A DNA stretch of 64,000 bases from Sclerurus mexicanus (lineage: Eukaryota > Chordata > Aves > Passeriformes > Furnariidae), in contig VWZF01004801.1 in assembly GCA_013396755.1 (NCBI GenBank), positions 17,445 to 81,444 of the forward strand, given 5' to 3'. The position numbers and the translations under genes were made by a program. Below, piece after piece: positions 1-13,075 of this stretch. Positions within the stretch are counted from its first letter, which is position 1, and each line of letters starts with the position of its first letter. The notes under the pieces are model-generated. The model saw only the letters and a list, made by a program, of their open reading frames with translations. It did no database searches and had not been told where the DNA came from.

Positions 1-768
1 AAAAGGAGATTCTGTAGCGGGTAATCAGGATGAAGGGGAACAGTTAGTACTCATCCCAGTAGGAGAATAGAATAAACTAAATTAAACTTTTTAGTGGAAG
101 TTCTCTCCAGTTCTTTTCTCTTGGATCTTTGTTTCACCAAAGTAAAACTTCGGACAACAGCATCCCAACAGCAGAAAATTGAAATCCCTTTTTTAGCTTG
201 GACAATAAACATAAATGACACAAATGCATGTGGTAATAGAAATCCAGCCACAGCCTTTCTGATGTCAGGAATTCAGAAAGCAGTGACTTCTGCAACCTGT
301 TAGAACCTGCCTAAATGAGTTAAAGTGTCACTGCTAAAGCATGTCGTTCTTTCTTCCCTAAAAGAATGATGTCACGGTCAATCTGTCCCAGCAAATTAGT
401 CTTATCAATAAAATACCTAAAACTCAATAAAAACGGGTGTAAGCAAGTGGTGAATCTAACACAGGCAAAATTTTGATCTAAAAGTAGCTGTATAAGAGCA
501 GAATTCTTCTGTGGGTTTTTCACATCATATAACAAAGTACTTCAATAATGTTTATCCATGTCAGATTTTAAAATGAAAAACACATTAAAAGTATGGATAC
601 AATACTTCATGAAACCTCATGATTGCATTGCAGTTTTTTCCTTTGAAAATTCAATGCTATTTCTCAACAGTGACAAATCACATGTTCTTTGTTCAGTGGA
701 GCTTCCTGATATTCTTCCCCAAGAAAACTAGCGTTTAAGGTAAACACATTCACAGATATTGAGTCTGC
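1..768. other. Non-coding, nothing recognised
   Basis: AT-rich sequence with no splice-bounded homology or repeat that I recognise. Short ORFs here look like chance. Confidence 0.6.
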
Positions 769-773
769 CCTTT

Positions 774-1475
774 TGTGGTGGTTCGACCCCCGATAAATGC
801 CTACTGTCCAGCAAAACTGTTTCAAGGCCTTTCTCCTCCCACACTTTTCGCCTTCCAGAGGAAGGGAAAAGAAAACCAGCTAGGAATTTACGACTAGAGA
901 TAACAACCGAAAGAGGAGCTTTGATTAATACCACGGGCAAAGCAGAACTTAGAATAATGCTTAAATTTATTACTAACAAACTAAAACTAAAAATAAGAAA
1001 TAGAAACAGGTTAGAAAACACTTTTACACCACCACCCCTCGGTCTGTCCGTGCCCCCCGCCTTCTCCTGATGGTGTGGGGGTCGGGGAGTGAAAGGTTTA
1101 CAGTCTGTTGTTGTTGGGTCAGCCATTCACAGGTGTAAGTCCAAGACTTAAGCAACAGTTCTGTCTCAGGGGGCATTCCTGTGGGCTGCAAAGGGGACAG
1201 CTCGCTTCACCACAGTCATCACCACGGTCACAGGGGGATCATAACTCTGAGTCCTTCCCCTGTGTTCCGTGGGGTCCCCACCACGAGAGAGANCGACAGC
1301 TTCTTAAATATGTTTTCACGCAGGGGCGTAACTTAATGGTTCAAAAGCAGGAAGTTTTCCTCGGAGCTGGCCTTCATTGGCTCTGCTCTATAGGATGGAG
1401 GGAACCTCCCAGAGGCTTCCAACAGAAGCCAATCTTCCTCTTAAAAAAAAACCCTAATCAGAGAAACCCATGACA
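774..1475 (-). mobile_element. Solo LTR, ERVL-like, with 5-bp target-site duplication
   Basis: A 702-bp block bounded by TGTGGTGG on the plus strand at the low end and ATGACA at the high end, so the minus-strand LTR runs TGTCATGG to CCACCACA. It is flanked by a perfect 5-bp duplication, CCTTT (769-773 and 1476-1480). A minus-strand AATAAA lies at 966-971 and a TATTTAAG-like box near 1305-1312. It has no internal retroviral genes and is richer in GC than its surroundings. One ambiguous base lies at 1293. The 5-bp duplication fits ERVL-class insertions; the family name is not assigned. Confidence 0.75.
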
Positions 1476-1480
1476 CCTTT

Positions 1481-4400
1481 CCTGAAAAAGAGTTTGATCT
1501 TATTGCTAGAATGCCATCATAGAACATAACATCTTAAAATAGGTTACCAGGTAAATTTTAAATTAGTTCAAACATTGAAAATGGCTGGTTTTCCTAAGGT
1601 ACTATTCCTAGGATATTGATATCTGTAAAATGCAAGTTTTGCACTGCTGTCACACCACATGCCCGGTGACAGCTATGTAGTATTTGTCTTCTGAATAACT
1701 CTTAAAAATCAATTCATTCACATAAAAAAAAAAAAGTAAAAAGAGAAAAAGGGTAGAAAAACCTCAAATTGCACTATAGCAGTTTTAGCATAAGTTTATC
1801 ATGAGGTAATGTTTTATAGCCTCACATGAGAAATTTTCTTTTAAAGTTTAAAGGAATCTACCGTAGAGGCATATAAGTGTATTTCTCTGTAATCTTTCTG
1901 CCACAGATCCCAACAGATTTCTACCTACTGCTATCTAACTGTGAAAAAGTTAAAAAGGATAACTTAACAGCTTTTCATTCAGACAGTTAAACAGTTTCCT
2001 GCCACTGTTTGGGTAGCCTTATTTTACAATACACTGAGATCAGAAATAAAGGGAATGCAATATGCAGACAAAAACCTACCAGCCGTGCCTATACACCTTT
2101 AGTTTTTCCTTGCTACATAAATTCATACCTGTGTATGATCTCCATATAATATACCTGACATGGAGAGGTGCAGTACTGTGAGGATGTGACAGGAAATCAA
2201 AAAAAGCCCAAAACTGTCACTAAACCAAGATTTTTTTAATTGTGTAAATGGAGTAGACTCCTTTGCTCATGCTAGTATTTTTTCTACTCTGTTCTATAAA
2301 AATATATGCTTTGCTTTAATAGGAGTCAGACACTATGGGGTCCTCCTTTTGGATTCCTGCTCCCTGAGCTGGAAAATTATTCCCTTGTCTAACGAGTCAT
2401 GATATGAGCATTTTCTATGGACAGAAGTGGCTTTCTAACTTGGACACTGACACAACAAATTGAAGCAGGGCCTTCAGAAAAAAGTCAGCTTTCCTTGTTA
2501 ACTACACACCATTTGCCAAGGCAAAACAACAAATAAAGAATACTCTCTTCTCAGGTTTTTTTTCAATGCTTGGGTTCCTGTAACAATTTGAAAGTTGAGG
2601 AGGTTTGTATTTAAAAAAAAAAACAAACCAAAAACAAACACACACAAAAAACCCCCAACAACAGCAAAAAGCCCACAACCAGACAACCCAACCCAGACAA
2701 AGAGTGGCTTGGTGTATGTGAGAATTCAATCTGTGCCTCTCTCATCCACAAAAAAATGCCTTCTATTCTAGTGAGAAATGGAAAGGCTGGAAACTCCCAT
2801 GCTGATAGTCCTGATCTTTTTCTGCTGCTACAGTGAGTCAAAGGTTAGTTCCCTCCTACCTGCATCACATTTTGCTTCTTGTAATAGACAACCAAGCATT
2901 CAGACAATACGATTAAAAAACAGCTTGCTCATGGGAGGCTCTCTCAGACATTCAGTGTTCCCTTCTCAAATATCCCAGTCCAGCACACAGACAAAATCAT
3001 TATTTTGCACATTATAACAAGAGCTTTGTATGGGTTATTTTCTTGTTATACCTTACTTACTGATTCTCAGTAAAATTAAACACAATCTTAGTAAAATCAA
3101 GTAAATGTCAACAGTTTTATTCACCACAGTGTGATCATGCTAAGAATGATAACCATGTCTTCTTTGGTACAACTTCCTAAGAAAAAAGTAATAAATCTAG
3201 AGACATTCTGCACTATGTAACTCTGAAGAGCCACTCTGAAGGAAAACAACATGGAATTTTAAGAGATAGTGTGCTCTCACTGGGTTCTAGAAATGTAAGC
3301 AATGATATTTTGAAGTACATACTGAGATGGAAAAAGAAAAAAAGAAAAAAGTTGAACTCTAAACATTATTTGCGGAACAATTTTCTATTAGAGCTGCTTT
3401 GGATTTAAAAGTAATGCCTACATTATATTTTTTGGATATTGCATATCAAAGTGGAAAAGGCAAGTAATAGCAGCACTGGTAATGGGTCACCTTCCCAGCA
3501 CTGACAACAGGGTCAGTATTGCCCTGGGGTGGGCTGATCCTGTAGCACAGTGGTTTCAGTGAAACTCCATCACCACCAAGGCAGTAGCCAGCAACTCTAG
3601 GGTCTGTTGCTGATTGGTGCATCAAGCCCAGAGTGAGACGGACAAACAGAGTTTGGTTAAATTAATACAGTTTACCTTACTCAGCTGATAAGAGACCAGT
3701 AGTGTCATGTATTTTGCAGAACAAAGAAGAAACTGTGAAACAGAAATGCAGAATTATGCGGACAAGTACACTAAAACAAATAATTATGAGAGAACATTGT
3801 ATCTCTGAAGTTTCTCATGAGAGTTCTCTGCTGGTTTAAGATCACATATTGTCATCAAAGTCTGAAAATTATGCATATAATACTAGCTACATTTAGAGGT
3901 CTGCACCAGTAAAGATTTCTCCACTTAAATAGTAATTGTCTCTCAGGAAAGGCAATGATTTTTGTGTGATGCAAGGGTGCTACCTACAGGCTTAAGTGGA
4001 CAATGACACACAGAGAAACAGGAAAAAGGATCCTATTTCTATGAGGAAGTAGGACAGAACTAATATTATCACTAAATTCAATACCTGTTAATTTCAGGCT
4101 AAAGAGCACATTTTACCAAAACTTTTTAAAATCCATAATATCGAAGATTTTTATTCTAATAACTTAATTTCAAATCTTACAATGGTGTCAGTATTTTTCT
4201 GGTTTTATTTTAATCATTTACAGTATTATGAAATATAAGCTTTCTTTTTTAATCAGCAAACATTAAATAAGCTGTATGCTTCTCTGACACACATATTTCA
4301 GGCTTTTTTTTGTTGACAAATAAACTTGGCCATAATTATCAAAAGATCACATTCAAAAATCACAGTTAATGCTTGGTCTTGCAAATACAGAAAGTTGCAA

Positions 4401-7400
4401 GACAGGAAGTATTTTCACCATATTAAATCTGTACCTATCCTATATCTCTTGTATAAAAAATGCTTCATTCAATACAGTGCAATGGTACCTAGCCTAAAAA
4501 CAACAGTATATCCAATATGTTTGAGATAATGAAGAGATGCTTGGGAGGATGCATTAGCCTAAGGGCATGTTTTTTCTTTTGTGCATCTGTTACACATTTT
4601 TCTCTTCCCCAGGAAGGTCAGATATGGCAAATACCTATGCATATGTTTAAATTTACTCTTGGAGACAGCCCGACTGATTTTAATTGAAATTAATGGTATG
4701 AATTTAAAAGCATAGGCTGTTTGTTAACTTCTAGGCACAAAGGTGTGCTCACCACCCTGCAGACATCACTACAGTGTAAATCCAGCAGATAATGATAACA
4801 ATAGTAGCAGAAGCATTCTTCTGCATATATCTTCAGCTAAGACTAAGACAAGCCATAAAATTCAAAAGTAATACATTCTGCCTTTCAAAAAAATTCTGGC
4901 ACCTTTATTTTCTGTTTCTTAGAGGAGAACAGTTTCAAAAGCAGTATAAAAACTGAAAATATAAAAGGTAAATATTATCAAATTTATATTAAAACAGAGT
5001 AATAATTAACATTATTTTTCCTTTCAGATATGTAATTCAGCAGCTCTGTATTGGAAGGCTGTATTTCTAGTATCTATAGTGATGAAAGGACAGCACACTT
5101 TCACAAGTATAATTGTGTAAGTTTTAAAATTACTGCCATGCTATTAGAGGGCAAATTCTAAAGCAATACCTTTTTTGTGTCCATTTGTCCAAATCCTATA
5201 TTCACTTTAGAGGGTAAATGTCCACATAAATTTCTATTTGTATCAAACAATTATGACATTCAAAATCAATTATCTGATGAGTTGAAAAAGTGACTAAGTT
5301 TACTGTCTCAGTTGAAATCTAGATTAAAGCACTTTTCTGAAATAACTAGGATACATTAGTAACTAATGCCAGCTTGGTTAGAAACACTATTACAAAGAAA
5401 AAACCCACAATATAAGCTTTGGGCATAACTAAAAAAAAAAACCTTAAAAATAAATGGTATTGACGTATGCCACAGAATGAAATTAAAAAAGTGTTCAGCA
5501 AAAAAAAAGATATTTTGCTTTATTCTTAGGCAACTAAAATATCTCTTAAGGAAAGAGCCTATTGATATACTTGCTGATTTGAGAGTCAAATGTTTTTTGC
5601 AAAATGTTCATTTATTCATGATTTTCAAATGAAATTTCAAGAATAATTTTACCAAAAGCTATCAACTATATTTATTTTTTTTTAATTTTTGGGTATTGGG
5701 GGAGAAAAAGAATTCTCATTAGTGCAATTGTATTCTACATGTAATAATATAATTACACCACAATAAAATGAGCTCAATGCTATTTTAATTATGAAGATAA
5801 TCCTTGATAATTTTTAATAGAAATGTCTCATTACAATTAAAATGTTCAGAGTATATTTAAATGACTGTTGAAGTGAGAGCTGTAGCAGGATATTCAGATC
5901 AACTTCAGTGTGAAATTAGTATTTAATTAATTTTAAAATACTTTATGCCTCCTATATAGTGGTCTGTAAATTATTTCAGGTTGTCTTTCCCACTAATTGA
6001 ACTGATTCATATTTTATTCAGTTCTCCCAGATTTAATTGCATCAAAAGTATGTGAGCAGTTAGTGGTAAAATGTTCATGGGTAGCTGGAGAAATAATAGT
6101 AAAGGGAAAGTTTCCTACTAGCTTTGTCATTAGGATAACTAAATTTTAAATTATATGCCCAAATCCTTTTATTAATTACTTCCCTGTGACAGACTAATGC
6201 ATCAACACATAATCCCATTTTGGTGCTTTCTAATATTTTAGATGCAAAGACATTTTTTTTCCCTTGCTAGATTTTCTTAACTGATAACCAATATTAAATT
6301 CTTCAAAAAAATGGGGATAGCATATGTCTCATATGTCTATAATCCACCCCAGTTTCATGATAGAAGGAAAACTACTGCAGAAATATTTCTAATGGGGAAA
6401 AAAATCAAATTGATTCAGTCACATGAAAATATAATTCTTAATTTTGCTGCATGTATACACAATACATGCGAGTCCAACTTTTAAAACCAAACTACTACTA
6501 CATAAAACATAACTGACTTAGGTGAACATTTTCACCCTGCTATAGTATTTCATGTGTATCCTAAAATTCATTTCTACTTTGAATTGCTATAACAGTATTT
6601 ACATGAAGTTCCTTCCAGGCAAATGACTATTATTTTTTTTTCTTTGTAGTTTTCTCTGAAATGTTCACAAAGTTCTTCAAAGCACCAATCAAAACTGAAA
6701 AAATAAAATAAACATTACCTTTATGAAATCTTGATGACGTTCACCATTTTTCACTATTTAGAAACCCATGAAAGAATAAATAACATATATGACTCACAAA
6801 TTATCAATTATGAAAAATAATCTGGGGTAGAATGCTACTCTAATGCAAAAAGAGTTAATGACAGATTGTCATTAACTAATAAAGCTTATTCTTAGAAATC
6901 CAATATCTCATTTCTTTCCTTCATGTTCGGAAACTTAAAATGAATTTAAATTGCATTAACTTTAAAAAAATGCAACTATCATAAAAGTAAACACTGAAAG
7001 TGCTCCAGAAATAATCTGTTATTTTTAACTAATTTATATTTTATATTTGACTATCAGTTCTAAAAATCAAAACTAAGCAGAGATGAGACACAATACAGAG
7101 GAAACAGATAGTCCTGTACTTCAGAGTTAAGTGGGGGTGTTGGTTCTACCTTCCAAGACCTTAAAGTGGTCCTGAAGAAGTGCCATCTTTGTCATTGCAG
7201 GGCAGATAACAGAATTGAATTAGTCAATAAGCACATTTTAGAGCCTTGTTTTAAAGCACTCCTCCTGCATTACAGTTCTTCAGGGTTTGGAGTTTACTTT
7301 TGTCTCTGTAACTTGGGGGAGGGTAATATTTCATATTTTTAATAGAAATAGTATGAGAAAGAATGGATGTCTGCAGAAAATACAATAAATACAAGCCTCA

Positions 7401-10400
7401 GACTACCACAGTGCAGTGTCAACAACTGTTGACAGGTTATCTAAGAAAAACTCTGGCTGGTGATGCAGATGAGAATTCACTACACTCTCTGACTGGCAAA
7501 TGACAGGATTGCTCAAACCAGAGATAAACCAAGATGAGCTTTTTTTCCATCCAGAAATCACAAACTTCCTGCTCAGCCTTTTGCCTTCTCTGCAAGCAGT
7601 GAAACCAGTGCTTGTGGACAATGCTGAGAGAAAAATACCAGCAGGAATGCTACTAATGCTTACAAAAGTACCTGCTGTATCTCTCAGTACTAGTTTAAGT
7701 GCTGACTCTTTTACATACCCTTTTTGCTCTGCCTATGCCAGAATCTACAGTCATCTTTGGCTCACTAACTTTGATCCAGTCAAGGGGAGACACCTGATTT
7801 ATAACACTGCTAACTACAGCTCTTAACTATCTTGAACTGTGAGAAACAGTGGAATGATTTAATTAAAATAATTTAATTTAAATTAGGCATATTAGACATT
7901 ATAAGTAAAGGAGGAGAAGGGTGAGACCTGCGATCCAGACGCAATGAAGCATACTAACCAGAGATTCCGAGGTCAGATATGCACTCTCTGCTCCCAGCTT
8001 CAGCCAAGAGTGTGCCTGAAGGTGGCTGCTGCTGCTTTGGGGAGAATCGAGGAGCAGGCTTATGTGTCCAGGAGGATTAGCTACTTTGTCACTCACTAAT
8101 GACAGCTGCCAAATAATTAGAAATCACAGTAAGTACTTTACTGTTGCTAATCAGCAAAATCAAACTTCTACAACCAGATTGGATTTTTTTCCTTTGGAAA
8201 TAAAAGCAATCAAAACCATTAAAAACAACATTAAAAAAAAAGGGAGAGAAAGAATATATAGAAAGTAGTTTGCACATTTGCTGCCTAATCACGATGTAAG
8301 GCAGCAAACAAGCACATAGTTATAAAAATGAACTTCAGAATAAAATATTCAATTGATTTGTACTAGCCTCAACATTATAATTTCCCACAGCTAAGTTTTG
8401 CTATGCATAGAGGACAAAGGTTCTAAGCAATATTATTTTTTTCTATTAAATGCTTACCATCAAGATTCAACCAACAAAAGAGAAATGGTATTTAAGTATT
8501 TTGAATCATATTCTTCAAGAAGGTGGAACTTGAGAACAGCAAAGTTCTCTACATTTACTATGAGAAAGCAAAAAAACCCTTGCAGAAAAAGATCTGAGTA
8601 GCCTTTGCCATAGCCATTCTCTGGCTAAGCTGTTGGTCAAGGCAAATTTTGTACGATAACTTTTGGGAAATCTGCAATTTTGCCATATTCTCCAAATAGA
8701 AAGCTTACTTCTTCAATACCACCTTTGAAGTGAATTCAAAATAGATGGTTAATGGTAAAGCTGTAGTGAATGTTTTTTGTTGAGGGGCCTGGTTTCAGTT
8801 GTTTTTTTTTGAGGGGGGAGGGTGGGTTGAATTTTGGGCTGTGGGTTTTTTTGGTGTTTGGTTTCTTTATATAACCTATGACTTTGATAAGGCCGCTGTT
8901 GGAAATATAATGGTTACCTAGCCTTTTTATGGCTTTAACAAACCCTTACTTCTGCCTAGTATACAATGTAGACTCTGTTTGCACCCAAGCAGGATTAAAT
9001 TACAGATAAAGTTACAGCAAATTCGTTTTCACAAAAAAGCAGTGAGGCCTAGCATCCCTTCAGTAATAATAGACTTGCTTTTAATTCAGAAGTAGAACTG
9101 GAATAATTTTCCCTCAGAAAATTTGACAATGGAGCTGTTCTTATAGGGCTCAATGGGGTATGGCTCATTTTGCAGGTGCTCCGGTGGAGAGGCAAGAGGG
9201 TGCCTGACCTGGGTCAGGAGGCCAGACTGTGGTAGGTAACTCCAGACTGGTTCACCATTCATTGGATAGAGCTGATAGAGCTCTCCACTCTGAACATGCA
9301 AAGAAGTATGCTCCAGAGAATCAGTAATTTATAGAGATGCATCTTGGTCATACTGATGGAATCAAGGTAGCCAATAAAAACTTGAAGCACCCTTTGAGCA
9401 AAGCTTAAGTGTCTTAAAAGGTTAAACCCCCATAAATCACATCCACAGTGATTCTTGAATGTGGAAAGAATACATCATAAAGGACTACCAGCACAGTCAA
9501 GTTATTTTTCAAATGCTCCAACTAATAGACTGTTGTAAAGAAATAACTTCTTTAATCTGTTTCACTGGAGTTGTGTTAAAGAAGCCTAATATTCTGTATT
9601 AAAAGCACTATTCAGATTGATGTGAAGCTGTAATGCCATGAAGACAGTGATATAATATAGAAACAAAGCTCAAACAAGGCATTAGTTACCTCTACTGTAA
9701 AATAAATCCAATACATTTCTGTTTGCTTGCTACAATACTGTGATACTATTCCTAACTAATGAAAATCAAGACCATTTAAGGAATAAGCATTAAGTGCTGT
9801 TAATGTTATCTTATGCTGGTAATCACTGTCTTGGAAAAATTATATTGTGTTTTATATACTAATACTATGATATTCTTATTAACTCAGAATCCCTCTACTA
9901 ACACAGGTTCTTTAAGCAAGTAATAATTAATATGGCAGCAAATATTAAAAATACCTATTTTTAAATTTAAGTCATGTTAAAAGAATAATTATCTGCTGGC
10001 ATTAGTTTTTCTTCAAGATAAAACAGCAAATGACATACTGTATACCACAAAAAAAGTAACTCAGTTTTTCTTTTATAAGAAAAACAGGCTTAAATAAACA
10101 TTAACAGTATCCCTTACAGTATTAACCACCCATCTTCAAAGGAATTAGCTGGGTTTATTAAATTAATAAAGAATTCCTTTTTCTGAAAAATGGAGAATTT
10201 GTCATTGGAAAATTGAGATTGAAATATGTGCACCTGTGCCTTCTGGTCTGGTCTAATGAAGATATTTCTTCTCTGCCTTGTAAATGAACACCAGAAAGAA
10301 ACAGAGCAAGGACAGAATCATACAAGCTGACTTTACTAAGAGCAGAGTAGTCCAGAAAAGAGTATCTCAAGCTAAACAGACACCATGCACTGCTATATTT

Positions 10401-10550
10401 AAAAGCTGAGGAGAAATGTAAGGAAATACCAAATCCTAATGAATTTCTCCTGCCTGGCAGAAAATACACTGTGCTTGAACCTTAAACAAATACCTTTTTT
10501 TTAAAATGAACTCAACTTCCATAAACAGCCTGTCATTCTCCTTGTTACTT
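1481..10550. other. AT-rich non-coding DNA downstream of the last recognised MCTP1 exon
   Basis: About 9 kb of AT-rich sequence. I looked for the remaining MCTP1 exons (membrane segments, acidic loop, C-terminus) on the minus strand and did not find them. It contains small A-rich runs (for example 2610-2700) and a G/T-rich tract near 8770-8865. The ORFs at 7500-7826 (+) and 9086-9301 (-) are unrecognised and probably chance. Confidence 0.55.
8769..8865. repeat. G/T-rich low-complexity tract
   Basis: Runs of T and G (GTTTTTTTTTGAGGGGGGAGG type), similar in style to the tract near 19031-19144. No gene is seen in it. Confidence 0.6.
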
Positions 10551-10975
10551 TGTCATGGTTTAGGAATGATACACCCCAATTTAGTGCTCGCACTGAGACA
10601 CTCCAAACCATGCACTGCTTGATTGCTCCTTCTCTCTTCCCACTCTTCCTTCTCCTGATGGAGAGGAAAACTGGAGGCACAAAAGGTGAAGATCACAGGT
10701 TGAGATAGAAACAGTAATGAGATAAGAAAACAAACAGTGACAGCAACAATACTAATCACAGAGGGTACAAGAAAGAGGTGAATGATGCATCTGGAAACAA
10801 CAATACCCAACCACTCCCTCTGTCACACTACACTGACTCAGAAGGGACTCCTCCCTGGAAAATACTCCTTTCTCCTCACCTCCAGCAATGATATGAGGTT
10901 GTATAGAGTAACCTCTGGGTCCTAGTCATGCCCCCTCCTGGCTACTGCAAAAATTAATCTATCCTGGCTGGACAC
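10551..10975 (-). mobile_element. Diverged avian ERV LTR
   Basis: Starts TGTCATGGTTTAGG and ends near CTATCCTGGCTGGACACA. The start, the internal GGTTGAGATAG..AACAGTAATGAGA stretch and the CTACTGCAAAAATTAA..CTATCC end match my memory of a very common bird LTR seen in antisense orientation. It is clearly diverged, and no target-site duplication is visible. The end is approximate and the strand rests on family memory. The 85-codon minus-strand ORF inside is incidental. Confidence 0.6.
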
Positions 10976-12527
10976 AAGGGTGCTATTAAAGTAGATATTT
11001 ACCTTCAACTTAACATGTTTATCCCTCAGGTTACAATATAAAAGAGACATACTGAGTGCAGAGAATCACAGATATGCATCAATGTAGGCTTGATTTTGGT
11101 TTAATCATAACTTTATCTAGTATACAGAGCTACTTCCTGTAGTGATGAATGCAAAATATGTATTCTGTATATGAAAACAGAATTAATTTTATTCATTTTT
11201 GAGCACAATTCTTTGATACCTTTTTATTCTTTTACTGGGGATAGGAAATGTCTACCTCCATTCATTAATAAGCAGTGTCTGCTTACAGAGGCCAGTCAAT
11301 TAGAACGGGCATATCTAATCACAACTATTATACAACTGTAGGACGAAAATCATGTCTCTTTTTCAGCCAGTGTTGCACAGTAATTGTCCAAGAAGTTCAA
11401 ACTACATAATACAATTTTTAACAGAACACTTTGCAGTGCTAATAACAGCTGTGAGAGCAGAGGTCAATCTCAAAGAAACAAGACTAATTTATGCCAATTT
11501 TTTGCTTTTGAAAGTTAGTGGGTTCTTTGTAGAGTACTTGCATCTCTGGAAAGCAGGTGGATCTTTGTAGCTTCAAGGCTACAGTAATTGTGCAAATGTC
11601 ATTTATGGAAATGCACAAACTTAAAGATCTGCCATGCAGTTGTAAGTCTATTCAGTCATTTCGCTTACAGTTATTATCTTTCTCCTCTTTAGTAACAACT
11701 GTGGTCACAACATTAGTTATCTCAACTGGATAAATATTAATACTTATTCTGGAATAAATACAGTCTCACAGTGAATCCAAAATAAATTATCCTTTAAATC
11801 ATGCCTCCTTCTTTATTGCTAAGCATTAAACAGATTTGGAGATAGCAACATCTATTATTTTTCTTTTGAAATGTAAAGAAGCTAAAAATAAAAAATGCGG
11901 CTTCTATCACATAAGCGGCTATGACATTTACTGGCTTTTTACTTCAAGGTCAACTGAAAATCTCCTTTTCTGCTGATGTTAAATCACTTATGCAACACAC
12001 TTGGTAAAAATTTAACATTCTGTCCACACTCTTTCACATATTAAAATACTATCTAGACAAATCTTTGAGGCAGTTTTTGCTCCTTTTTATATTGCCATGA
12101 CCAGTAAAAGAAGTTACTGGGGAAGATAGGTCATTGAAAACACATATGAGTCATCACTAAAAGATAATGAAAAAGTGAGATATCTTATAAGCCAACTATG
12201 TGCACTATTTGAGTCATGAAAGTTTGAATGGATAAGATTCCTACAACTGTGAAAAAGCACCTCGGAAAACCCAAGGATGATAGGGTATACAACTACCTTA
12301 GAACGCCATTACTAAATAGTTAACCAAAATCAGTATCACTGGTATCTAAATTCCTTCAAGTGCAGTTTTTCATTCAGGATGGTTTTGAACACTCAAGAGG
12401 AAAGTGGAAGTACAAATACATGATGCAATGCAAACCCTCTCCACAGAGATATCCATGATGGGTCCATTCTGCAACTTTCCTAGAAACACCAGGCAGTGGG
12501 GGATTGCCTTATACATAGCTTGGGTTG
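10976..12527. other. Non-coding, nothing recognised
   Basis: AT-rich sequence with no exon or repeat that I can name. The small ORF at 11352-11570 is unsupported. Confidence 0.5.
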
Positions 12528-13070
12528 TGTTATAGTTTCAATACTCATTGGAATTCCTTCCTAAAAGCTTAGAGGCAACGCCTTAGTCTGTAAAAGCTGG
12601 ATAACAAAGGGTGAACTGAATATTCATATGGTGACACTAATCACTTGGCTAGGAGCTTTTTGTTCTGCTCTCTCCCCAGGTCGGAAGAGGGGGAAGTGGC
12701 CAAGGGGGCTGCTCATTTTTTCCTGCGCAGGTCAGCAGCTACAGCGATCGGCGCAGGGAGCGAGNGGTTGTCAGAAACATACTCCAGAGTAAGATTGCAA
12801 CTCACGCAAATTTGCTGCTCAGATTTATAGTCACATCCCTGCCTTAATNGTCTTCTCATCACTGACTGGACCATTTTTGGTCATCTGTGGATGTTGCAGG
12901 AGCTGTCTGGGAGAGGAGAGAGAGAGAGCACCCGGCCCGTATTCCTGTACTTCTGAGATAGATCTCCTGCTGCTGTTCTAGCCACCAACATCACTGTCGC
13001 TGACCGGGTGACCCACAAGGAAGAGAGAGAGGCCAGCTGGCCAGGCCGCGACATCAGCGCCTGCTGTCCG
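12528..13070 (+). mobile_element. LTR of the TGTTATAG family, copy 1
   Basis: Begins TGTTATAGTTTCAATACT. Its first about 150 bp align with the element at 29246 (shared GGAATTCCTTCCTAA, GATAACAAAG, ATATTCAT.TGGTG, TTTTTGTTCTGCTCTCTC). After that it is GC-richer, with a purine-rich GAGAGAGAGAG run near 12913-12928. Two single ambiguous bases (12765, 12849) lie inside. The high end is approximate and no target-site duplication was found. Confidence 0.55.
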
Positions 13071-13075
13071 TAAAT

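Noticed and set aside
728..1126. 132-codon minus-strand ORF and a plus-strand partner
   Set aside because: Both fall in the solo LTR 774-1475 and have no gag, pro, pol or env similarity.
7500..7826. 108-codon plus-strand ORF
   Set aside because: Reads somewhat protein-like, but no motif is recognised and no splice-bounded exon or homology was seen.
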